From: Pascua guehoae
Lineage: Eukaryota; Basidiomycota; Tremellomycetes; Trichosporonales; Trichosporonaceae
DNA: 64,000 nt
Reading direction: 5' to 3'
NCBI GenBank assembly: GCA_001600415.1
Contig: BCJX01000011.1
Coordinates: forward strand, 861,285 to 925,284
The position numbers were made by a program, and so were the translations under genes. Every line of letters starts with the position of its first letter. Position 1 is the first letter of the stretch. Positions 54,203 through 64,000 of this stretch are shown in pieces. The notes below the pieces were generated by a model, which did not search any database, was not told the origin of the DNA, and saw nothing but the letters and a program-made list of their open reading frames with translations.

Positions 54203-55386
54203 GCACGAGCGCGCTCCACGAGGGCGAGCACTGGGTATTTTTGTTGCTCGGAGGGGGGTTGTTCCATATCCTGGCTTCTGCGCTGTGATTGTGCAAAACC
54301 CGAGCCGAGATGCGTAGCATGCCGCCGACCCCGGTGGCCACACGTCCCTCTTGATATGCTACACTTCCTGCGTATGGCCTGTGGTGCCAAAATGCATACG
54401 TCATGCGGCATTGCTTGCGCGGTACTTTCCACACTTTATGGCGAGCAAGCGACTATACTTGGCGTGTGAATAGGCTTTGAACGAATGCCCAAGAGGCCAC
54501 ACAATTTCCTCGATGTATGAAGGTGGAACTCGAAAATAAAATAATCCCTCGACCCAGCAACAGTCTTCACAATACGGGCCACTCAACCCCGGCGAAGCCT
54601 GGTGTTGCTGCGGCTTCTGATGCTCGATCATGAATCACACTGTCCAAAGACTACAGGCGGGCAGTATCACACGCGGCACACTGTCGAGACCAGTTTTCGT
54701 GGATTTCTATCCGACTCCCAAAGAGGCTCTTTGGGTAATACTCGTGCGCAACACTGACTCAGGAGTCTATGAGAATAATTATGATGTCGGGGAACGCGGC
54801 GAGAGGGAACCAGAGAGTGGCGCGGGTTGGGACATGATATTCCATTTTATTTCAACCCGCCCCACTGCAATCTTTAGGCATCTTCACCACTGCTCGAGGA
54901 AACAGGCTATCGCAATTCCGTGCAGCCGTGGCGACAGACGTTGAAGGCAGGCGGAGAACGGCCAGGAGACACGCTCACCCTCCAATAGTGTGGCCCATGT
55001 GGTAGGTCCTCTCCTGCCCAAATATTCCGCTACAAGAGGAACTTCACCCACCTCTGACATCTAACAATGCAGCCACGGCTGCTTCTCGCTGTGGCTTGAA
55101 GATTGCGAGCTTGAACACAAATGAGATACAAGTGACAGAGTAATTCCACCTCTGGCGACGGCACCAAGCGTCAAACTCAGGAGCACATCCGGTGGCCCAG
55201 CCACCCGCGCGCCGTAAGCCCAGCCACATCTCCCCACTCAGTCATATACCCCACCCCTCCCAGTATAACACCCATCCATACCGTTCCAAGCCTTCCCTAC
55301 CCCTCCCCGGCCCCGCCCCGCCCCCCGGCCCCGACCCCTGTGGCCAGGCGCGGCCGACCCATGCGCCCGGCAACACCAACAAGCTC
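54203..55386. other. Spacer in the tRNA cluster
   Basis: About 1.2 kb. The right copy of a 17-base direct repeat (54292-54308) lies 90 bases after the tRNA. A plus-strand frame of 104 codons (54630-54944) has no recognisable content. Near 55200-55350 the sequence is simple and C-rich. Confidence 0.55.
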
Positions 55387-55481
55387 GCCTTCTTAGTTCA
55401 GTGGTTAGAATTTTTCACTAGTAGTGTCTCTCAGACTTGCTGTGCATGAAAGGGTCACCCGTTCGATTCGGGTAGAAGGCA
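55387..55481 (+). tRNA. tRNA-Thr (AGT) with a 22-nt intron, copy 2
   Basis: The framework is the same as the gene at 54108: acceptor GCCTTCT/AGAAGGC, anticodon loop CTAGTA plus A38, stem TTTCA/TGAAA. It differs in the T loop (TTCGATT) and in the intron sequence, which keeps the length of 22 nt but has diverged in its middle and 3' part. Confidence 0.85.
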
Positions 55482-55855
55482 GCGAGCTGGCGCTTGCGCC
55501 GTCCTTTTTGGGTTGTGGGGGTGAGGCGCCGGTGAGGCGTCGGTGTGGCTGGGTTGGGACTGTGTGGTTGGACGGGGGAGATTGAGTGGGCGGGTGTGGC
55601 GCGGATCTCATGACCTCGTACATCGTGGACATGCACAAACCGCAAAGCAGTCCCAAGATGAGAAGCAGACCGCACACGTACATGTTGATGGGTTGTGGGT
55701 GTGCATGGGTCTCGAAATGAGAATAAACATGCGCATCGAACGCACTGGTGTGGCGGATTAGGCGTAGGGTCCCTCTTCAAAATGTGACGAGCCACGAACG
55801 CACGAAGGGCAATATCCTGCCCACAGACCAACAGTGCGTCGTTCCAAAAACATAG
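55482..55855. other. Spacer in the tRNA cluster
   Basis: About 370 bases between tRNA-Thr copy 2 and tRNA-iMet copy 2. No feature is recognised. Confidence 0.55.
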
Positions 55856-55937
55856 TATCGCCAGCAGGTTTCGATCCTGCGATCTCCAGGTATCATACGA
55901 GTATGAGCCTGGCGCCGTCCCACTTGGCCATAGCGAT
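55856..55937 (-). tRNA. Initiator tRNA-Met (CAT) with a 10-nt intron, copy 2
   Basis: The mature sequence is identical to the gene at 53571-53650: A1-U72 acceptor end, ATCGAAA T loop, anticodon CAT. The intron (55901-55892) is 10 nt instead of 8 and differs in sequence, so the two copies have diverged only where the RNA is removed, apart from their flanks. Confidence 0.88.
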
Positions 55938-56653
55938 GGTGTTCGTCGTAATTGTGTTGGGATTTTTATGGTATAGCATCGAGGCTGTTGAGCGGTCGGT
56001 GCTGTATTTCAACAGGTCGACTTTTTCCAGCTGTGGGTTTTTGCGCGAAAGTGGATGGTTCGTTTGGCAGTTCGTGGTGCTGTAAGCCCAGTCACGCCTT
56101 TTGCGTCCTAACCTGCGCCATTTACTTCGATACCTGCGATGCTTTAGCTGGTACGTGGCAAACCTGGCCGACAGTCCAGCTACATATTGTTCCACAGGAC
56201 GTACGACCATGGCTCAAAAGGTTGCTGTGCTGGAGACTGTTGGGTACTTTGGGGAGACGAGAAAAACAAAGACAGGCCACGCCAATACTTTGTGTGAATG
56301 CGGGCATCTAGGTTATACTATTAATGCGTTCTTGCAAAAATACATAGGACCATTTTCCTCCCAAAGCGTCTCTGCTGTGAGAAAATATCGCATGTTCCGA
56401 ATATTAATAAGTATCAATATCTGCACCGGACGGCTGCCCACTGGCCAACGAGACCTCCGTACAGTGTTTCCAAAGTAAACGGGCGGGTGAACACACGAAG
56501 AAGTACCCGACGGACCAGGAAACGGCTCGGCGCCACCCAGCACACCCTCTTCCGTCACTAAATCTTGCTTCCCGGTACCCCATGTCCAACACCACTGCCC
56601 TTGTCGAGATTTACCTGCACCGGCAAAAGGACTGGGCGCCGCGCCAGTCGTCC
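55938..56653. other. Spacer in the tRNA cluster
   Basis: About 720 bases. Short plus-strand frames up to 125 codons lie here without recognisable content. No RNA gene is seen. Confidence 0.55.
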
Positions 56654-56762
56654 TGCCTTCTACCCGAATCGAACGGGTGACCGCTCCATTGTCTGCAGCA
56701 ACTCTCGGGTGGAACCCGAGACGACTACAAGTGGAGAATTCTAGCCACTGAACTAAGAAGGC
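56654..56762 (-). tRNA. tRNA-Thr (TGT) with a 36-nt intron
   Basis: Acceptor GCCTTCT/AGAAGGC and T arm ACCCG-TTCGATT-CGGGT as in the two AGT genes nearby. The anticodon arm is CTCCA-CTTGTA-(36-nt intron)-A-TGGAG, so the anticodon is TGT. The intron contains a strong internal hairpin (TCTCGGGT pairing with ACCCGAGA). Confidence 0.86.
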
Positions 56763-57602
56763 TGGGATGGTGGTGAGCGCGGGCGCGTGGGGCGTGGTGG
56801 TGGGTTGCAGCCAGGCGTTCTGGACGCTGGTATGGGTGGGTGCTAGGACGCTTAAGGAGTGGCGAGATAGGTCCATGGCTAAGGGCGGCACTGAGGTGTA
56901 CCATCGAGCTGGTAGGAGGGGCCGTTAGAGCAAACTCGTGGGATGAGAGGCTGCGATGGGCGGCATATGAACGTGCTCTTTTGTGCAAGCTCACAGCGAT
57001 GTATTTGTGTGGCTCCCGCTGTGTGTGTGCAAGTCAGTAGACGTGGTGGCCTGATTCATTGCCAGAGGTCAACTGCCTTCTGCCGGAGTATTTGGCCTGA
57101 AACGCGACACGTTTGACAGCACAGAAGGGGGACAGTCATAAAGAAGAGCAGGATCCCAACAGCAGCAAGGTTGGTTTAGTCGGAACACAAAAGACAATAC
57201 CAAAAAGTGACCCCATGGTTATCCACTCTTCCGTCGTCCACTACCGGCGCGGCCGCGCGTCAGACCGTCTTTAAACTATCGCGCTAAGCGCGTCGTCACC
57301 TGTCGACGAATCGAACAGGCGACCGCTCAAACTGCTCTCACACAGCGAAAGCCTCATCTGCCAGCGGGGGGGTCGAACGGGATTAATTCCACAAAAGTAC
57401 CAAAAATAAATCATACAGCTAATCCTCCTGGACGCATTAGGACCAAGTTGAAATCAATTCCAAACCCCCATTTGAAACTCACTCCAATGCACCCAGGCTG
57501 GTCACCTCTGGTGTGGATGCAAGAGAACAACACAACCGACATCCATCCACTTGGCAACTCATTTCCGAACACGCCACACCCCCGCATCCACCACACCCAA
57601 CC
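56763..57602. other. Intergenic before SNF12, with a possible tRNA relic
   Basis: About 840 bases. Near 57295-57340, minus strand, a T-arm-like CCTGT-TCGATTCG-ACAGG with GGTCG before it resembles the 3' half of a Thr-type tRNA. No matching acceptor or anticodon arm folds, so it is at most a degraded copy. The last 150 bases are the leader of SNF12. Confidence 0.45.
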
Positions 57603-59464
57603 ATGGCAACACCACACGCCGGCCCTTCGAACGCCGCTCCATCCCCTGCAGCGCCGCAGCCCGCCGACCTGAAGCGGCGCGCCGAGGCGGATGCCGATGC
57701 TGCTCGCCGACTGTGAGTCAATGGACGCGTCGGGGTGGCTGCGTCATGGCCTTTGTTGTGACGTCCTCGTGTTGTGGTCCAAGTCTGGAGACGTGGGGAA
57801 CAGGGATGCGGATTGGATGCACGCTGCGTGCACTGGCGCACAGTGCTGCAGTCCACCGCATGGCGGCAGCTGTCTCCTTCCCTGCTCTTCGTTGCCACCC
57901 ACCGTCGCAGCTACCTACCATATACACCAACGCACTCGTACCACGCGCCATGCGACGACCCCACTAACGCGCCAGGAAACACCCGCGCCCTCCACTGCCT
58001 CCACCCCATGTCCTGCAGTCGCTCGTGCCCGACTCGCCGGCGTTCACCGAGCTCATGAAGATTGAGCAAAAGCTCGACTGGACGTTGCTGCGCAAAAAGG
58101 CCGAGATCAACGACGCGCTGGGACGAAGCACGCGCGTCAAGCGGACACTGCGCGTGTTCCTGTCCAACACGGTGCACAACCAGCCGTGGCAGACGGGCGA
58201 GGGCAAGGCGGACAAGCCTGGACTAGGCCCCGCGACGGCGGCGTCGGCGGACAAGGATAAGGAGAAGAGCGAGACGGGCGACGTGACAATGGCGGATGGA
58301 GAGAAGAAGGACGGCGAGGCCAAGGCGGACGGAGCAAAGGAAGAGAAGAAGGAGGAGAAGGCCGAGGGGGAGAAGAAGGAGGACAAGAAGGAGGGAGACG
58401 CAGATGTCAGCACGGGCAAGGGCGTGGCGGGATGGGTCCTCCGGATAGAGGGCCGTTTGCTAGACGTGAGTTGGGATGATTCTGGGATCGACCAACTGAC
58501 AACAGACGGGCAACCACCGGCTCGACAAGCAAAAGAAGAAGTTTTCGCAATTCCTTCGCTCTGTCGTGGTCCAGTTTGACAACCGCGAGGCGCCGACGTA
58601 CCCCGAGGGCAACATTGTCGAGTGGCACCCGCAGGCAAACGCGCCGCCGCTCGACGGGTTCGAGGTGTTGCGGCGCGGCGACGAAAACGTAAAGTGCCGC
58701 GTGGTGCTGCACATTTCCCATACGCCCGAGCGGTTCAAGGTCATGTCGCCGCTGTGCGACCTCGTGTCGATGCGCGAGGGCACGCGCGCCGAGGTCATGG
58801 CCGCGGTGTGGCAGCTCGTCAAGGTCTCGGGCGCCCAAGATAAAGAGGACGGGACGATTGTGCGCCCCGTCGGCGGCCTCGAGAAGATTATGCCCCACGG
58901 CGCAGAGGGCATGCAGTTCCACCAGATTCCAGAGGTCGTCACGCGCTTCCTCGCGCACCCCGACCCCGTCGTGATTCCCTACGAAATCACTGTCGACAAG
59001 GAGTTTACCTTCCACAACAAGTGCTTTGACATTCCTATCGAAATCGAGGACCCCCTCAAGAGCAAAATGGCCCAGCTCGTCAACAACTTTGAGGGACCCG
59101 CAGGCTCCGAGATTGTAAAGTTGGAAGACAAGGTCGGCGAGCTCGCCTACTTTGCGCGTGATCTCAAGCAGAAACGCGACTTTCTCGATTCGTTTGCGTG
59201 AGTACGAGTGCCCAACTTCTCCTCCTCCCCCAACCCCGCCCACGTCCGCTCACATCCAGCGCATCGCCATACGCGTTTATGCACAACTGGCTCGCGGCAC
59301 AGGCGCGCGACCTCGACCAGATGCTCGGGTACCAGATTGGCCACCCGGGCACAAACGGCGGCTCGGTGCGCGAAGAGGACCTGCGTCGCTCAGACCTCTT
59401 CCACCTCCCGTGGATCGACGAGGGCATCAGTGTCCACGAGGCCCAGCGCGCGCGGCAGCAGTAG
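57603..59464 (+). CDS. SWI/SNF-family subunit Snf12/Rsc6 (SMARCD homologue)
   Basis: A SWIB-domain core subunit of SWI/SNF or RSC nucleosome remodelling complexes. Four exons (57603-57712, 57976-58465, 58506-59197, 59260-59464) give 498 residues. The family start of the folded part is LVPDSPAFTELMKIEQKLDW, then RTLRVFLSNT, GWVLRIEGRLLDTGNHRLDK and KKKFSQFLRSVVVQFDN. The SWIB region spans about residues 281-360 (SPLCDLVSMREGTRAEVMAA onward). The C-terminal helical part ends in HNWLAAQARDLDQMLGYQIG. A Lys/Glu/Asp-rich insert at about residues 105-165 interrupts the conserved N-terminal part. Exon 2 was started at 57976 because only that acceptor keeps phase with exon 1. SNF12 versus RSC6 cannot be decided, since many fungi have one protein for both. 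Confidence 0.92.
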
Positions 59465-59704
59465 AGTGTGCTTAGAGGTGTCGAGTCGAGGAGATATATG
59501 CAGCATGTATTTCTGCAGCGCACGACCAGAGAGTGCAACCATATCATGGCTCAAGTGGTGCATGAGAAACTACTATACGCGCAAATCAACACGCCGTCGC
59601 GTCGGGCTGGTGGATAAGACTACATTGATGCTACAACTAGGCGGAGAGCAGCGGCGCAGCTGGCCGCTGCGTTCCGCAACTGTTCGTCCTGTAGTTGGCG
59701 ACGA

Positions 59705-61307
<1,603 letters not shown>

Positions 61308-61887
61308 ACTCGTACTCTGGCTGGTCAGCTGATGATCGGGTGCGCGTGCAAGCTGAACAAAGGCAAGGATATATAAACGTGAAGAGTCTCTCAGGAAAAA
61401 AGGTGTCTACTGCGGAGGGTCTTAAGCTCCTACAGAAGTCTAACATATCGTCAAAAATGACAGGACATCATCGAGAACGGTCACGGGCAAGGTGTACGGG
61501 GCACATTGGGAAGGACGGACGTTCAGACACACAACTCACACTGTGATTTCTATGCTATCGCGCGTGCGCGGGGTTAGGGAGCGTCTCTGGGACGCGATCC
61601 AAGCAGCCAGCCGTGGATCTTGTAGAGTGCTAGAGTGTCCTTGTTATCCCACTTGTGTGGTATGGATACAAGTGAAAAGGTGGATGAAGGAGAAAGGAAG
61701 AACGACGTCGGTCGCCCGGCGAAAACTTGAGTGCATGTGGTGGGTGGGCTGCGGCAGTGGCGCCTCTTTGGTGCGAGCCAATGGCCAAGGTTAGACACTC
61801 CGTCACAAGGTCCGAGAAATCCACCTCGCTAACTCATTTCGTCATAACTACCACCACCTCGAAACCACCACCCACCAAGCAACAACA
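61308..61887. promoter_or_regulatory. Divergent promoter region MAP2 / GON7 candidate
   Basis: About 580 bases between divergent start codons. The plus-strand end (ACCACCACC, CACCCACCAAGC) is a typical leader. No defined site is claimed. Confidence 0.45.
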
Positions 61888-62303
61888 ATGTCATCCCAGA
61901 AGGCCGTTTCCTTCACCTACACCATCACCGTCCCCGAGGGCGTGGACGCGGCCAGCGCCAAGCTCAACGGCACCCCCGTCCCCGCGACCGGCGGCGAATC
62001 GTTCCTCATCACCCCCGGAGCGCCAACGCGGTCCCCGACGGCGAGCTACTACGACGCCGCGGCACCCGTGGTCCGTGACGTCCAGGCGCGGATCAACGAG
62101 CTCCTCACCGCGTGGAAGGACGCGGTCGGAGATCGCGAAAAGCACAAGGAGGACACGGGCAAGGTCGCGTTTGGGCGGGGCAAGGCGGCGCGCATGATGC
62201 TCGCGGCCAAAAAGGACGAGCAGAGCGACGACGACGACGACGACGACGAGACTACAGACGAATGTGAGTTGGATGCGCGGGATACGAGCTCATGCGTGCA
62301 GAG
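61888..62303 (+). CDS. Probable KEOPS/EKC subunit Gon7-like small acidic protein
   Basis: Exon 1 (61888-62263) ends one base into a codon at a GTGAGT donor. An intron of 38 nt ends at GTGCAG, and the next two bases AG complete a TAG stop, giving a 125-residue protein. The C-terminal half reads VRDVQARINELLTAWKDAV, then a charged helix and an Asp run (KKDEQSDDDDDDDETTDE). Yeast Gon7 (123 residues) has the same plan: a disordered N-terminus, one helix containing INEFLT, then Lys-rich and acidic tail. Gon7 stabilises Pcc1 in the t6A-making KEOPS complex. The identity rests on size, plan and a short motif, so it is tentative. Unspliced reading would add about 115 residues of unlikely sequence. 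Confidence 0.6.
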
Positions 62304-63320
62304 ACTGAGACACGCCGAGCGAGCTCTTGCCTGCCGCTGGGTAGCTAGGCATCTGTCAATATTGCTGGTCGCTGTCGTTGTGCTGGTCGATTCTGCGTCG
62401 AGCAAGTTGCGACTTTTGACAGTATTTTGCCTCCGCTCGCGGCCAGGCGTTTGCTTTTGCTTTTTAGATAGAGGGATGTGTGTGGCATGTGTGGGGGCCG
62501 TGTACCATGTATTTCCGCCTGTACTTTGTCTCCTTGTCCTTCTGATCATCCGAATCGTCACCCGACAAGGCCGCTGTCGCACACATGCACGGCGCGCCGT
62601 ACCCTGTTTCTGACGCGTAGCGTGTCGCGAGCGCATGGAGCAGTAGTGGAGGCCCAACTTTTTGCTAAGCGAGGTTGATATTACCCACGGCTCGGCACTC
62701 ACCCGGCGGGATATCGGATGTTGGGCCATGTGTTGCTTTGAGGCGGACCTGTCCGACGGGTCGTCGAGTCGCACGACGCGTACGACGCACTCACAGAGCA
62801 TGGCGCTGTCGACGCGACGAGACAGATCTGTGTCTGTGTCTGTGTCTTGGCCGCGGCTCCGCGGCGTGCATTGTCTGTGCCTCTGCTTGTGTGCAGTGGT
62901 AGCAGCAGCCTTGCTCTCCAAGCGAATCGAGCACTCTTGTTGGAGGGCCCAAGTCTTGATTCTTGTTTCCAAAAGGGCCCAGCCTGCAGCCTGGCCAGCC
63001 CCGACATGCACGACAGCCAACTGCGGGGGGATATCCCACAGGCGATCGTTTACATCGCCAATATCGCCAGTTATCCTCAGTAGGCGTGCTACCAGACCAC
63101 GTGGGGCGCTGGCCTATTTAGCTTTTCGCTGGCCTATTGGTCAAATGGCTATGAATAGGCGCGTCAATGCCGGCAACTTGGTCTCCGCAGGTTGCCGCTC
63201 TCTCCCCGAACTCCGGGGAGGAGCCCTCTCCCTCTCTTTCCTCTCGACTACTTCTTTCTTCAGCTTGATCTTTATCTCAACAACACACTCCTCTCCATCC
63301 TCAACCAAAACACTCCCACA
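62304..63320. other. Intergenic, no gene supported
   Basis: About 1 kb. A minus-strand frame of 323 codons (62049-63020) overlaps the GON7 candidate but reads mostly simple Arg/Thr/Ser sequence and is probably chance. A TGTGTC repeat lies at 62828-62850. CCACGTGG near 63098-63105 and the TCTTTCCTC leader after 63230 belong to the next gene. Confidence 0.55.
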
Positions 63321-64000
63321 ATGTCCCGCATCGCCCTCCGCCCCCTCGTCAACGCCGTCGCCCCCCGCATGGGCGTGCGCACCATGGCCAGCGGTTCCAG
63401 TGAGTTGTCCGAGAGGCTGAGCACCCGAGTCTCCTCGTCGTGGAACAAACGCTGACTGCCAGAGTTTGTCAAGTACAACTGGGAGGTGAGCGACTTTGCC
63501 GACGTCTCGTAGACGCCGGAGACGTCAAATAACCAAGGTACTGACTTTTAGGACCCCCTCAACCTCGAGTCGCTCCTGACCGACGAGGAGCAGGCCATCC
63601 AGTGAGTAACCTCGCCTGCGACACTTCCGAGGCATCCACTGACACGACCCAGGGAGACTGCGCGCCAGTTTGCCCAGGAGGCGCTCCTTCCCCGCGTCAC
63701 CGAGGGTTACCGCAGCGTGCGTAGCAAAGATATCGCTGATTTATGGCGGGCCGTGGCTAATCCAGACAGGAGAACTTTGACCCCTCAATCATGCGCGAGA
63801 TGGGTGAGGCCGGCCTCCTCGGTGCCACCATTGAGGGCTACGGGTGTGCGGGTGCCTCGAGCGTCGCCTACGGTCTGATTGCTCGCGAGGTTGAGAGGTC
63901 AGTTGGAACTCCGCCTATGTGAATCATAACTGACAAACAGGATCGACTCGGGTTACCGCTCGGCCATGTCGGTTCAGTCGTCGCGTGAGTTTGCTGCTTC
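63321..64000 (+). CDS. Glutaryl-CoA dehydrogenase, mitochondrial (5' part)
   Basis: An FAD enzyme of the acyl-CoA dehydrogenase family that oxidises and decarboxylates glutaryl-CoA to crotonyl-CoA in lysine and tryptophan breakdown. Six exons are visible (63321-63399, 63463-63485, 63552-63601, 63653-63716, 63770-63897, 63941-63984) and the gene runs off the window. Residues 1-25 ([22 protein letters not shown]) are a mitochondrial presequence. [60 protein letters not shown] and [11 protein letters not shown] match glutaryl-CoA dehydrogenase closely (GYGCAG.SSVAYGL and [13 protein letters not shown] are diagnostic). Introns are 40-66 nt. The one after exon 5 starts GTCAGT. Confidence 0.95.

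Noticed and set aside
57290..57360. Possible additional tRNA
   Set aside because: Only a T-arm-like hairpin is present. The other arms do not fold, so at most it is a relic and it is not listed as a tRNA.
62049..63020. 323-codon minus-strand frame
   Set aside because: Overlaps the better-supported plus-strand gene, and consists of Arg/Ser/Thr-rich simple sequence, including a TGTGTC repeat, without any domain.

Overview
The window is nuclear DNA from a GC-rich basidiomycete fungus. It most resembles a Tremellomycete, and a yeast of the Trichosporon/Cutaneotrichosporon type is my best guess. Three things point this way. The genes are dense and carry many short introns (about 37-60 nt, GTRNGT donors, CTAAC or CTGAC branch points, YAG acceptors). 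The tRNA genes carry introns. The proteins are ordinary fungal families. The assignment is inference from gene structure and remembered families; no search was run. Exon models were built by hand from splice signals, reading phase and family conservation, so some boundaries may be a base or a few bases out.

Layout, left to right. A 12-bp minisatellite and a probable 3' exon open the window. Then come DBR1 (lariat debranching, minus), RIC8 (G-alpha chaperone/GEF, plus), SEM1 (proteasome lid, minus), a small secreted cysteine protein (minus), an intron-containing tRNA-Thr, a 14-helix MFS drug-type exporter (minus), a single-exon bacterial-looking SDR (plus), and a large cellular RNA-dependent RNA polymerase with the GDYDGD centre (minus). 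Next are a PRKRIP1 spliceosomal protein (plus), a multi-pass membrane protein (minus), an unrecognised Lys/Ala-repeat protein (minus), a secreted GH32 invertase/inulinase (plus), SAF4/CCDC130 (minus), RRP36 (plus), RPL24 (minus), SUA5 (plus), a small unknown protein (minus), CCDC174 (minus) and a glycine-rich RRM protein (plus). The last third holds a YEA4-type nucleotide-sugar transporter (plus), mitochondrial RML2 (minus), TSC13 (plus), a five-gene tRNA cluster, the SWI/SNF subunit SNF12/RSC6 (plus), methionine aminopeptidase 2 (minus), a probable GON7 (plus) and the 5' part of glutaryl-CoA dehydrogenase (plus).

The content is mostly housekeeping. Several genes share pathways although they are scattered. 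DBR1, PRKRIP1, SAF4 and CCDC174 act on pre-mRNA splicing. SUA5 and the GON7 candidate both act in t6A tRNA modification. RPL24, RRP36 and RML2 serve ribosomes. The RdRP implies a retained RNA-silencing pathway.

The most interesting signals are two initiator tRNA-Met genes that both carry introns (8 and 10 nt) and sit in a mixed Met/Thr tRNA cluster, the RdRP, a glycine-rich RNA-binding gene with long introns and two GTCCGY donors, a GON7-like gene whose stop codon is split by an intron, and the bacterial-type SDR. I found no CRISPR array, rRNA gene or intact transposon, and no clearly new multi-gene system.
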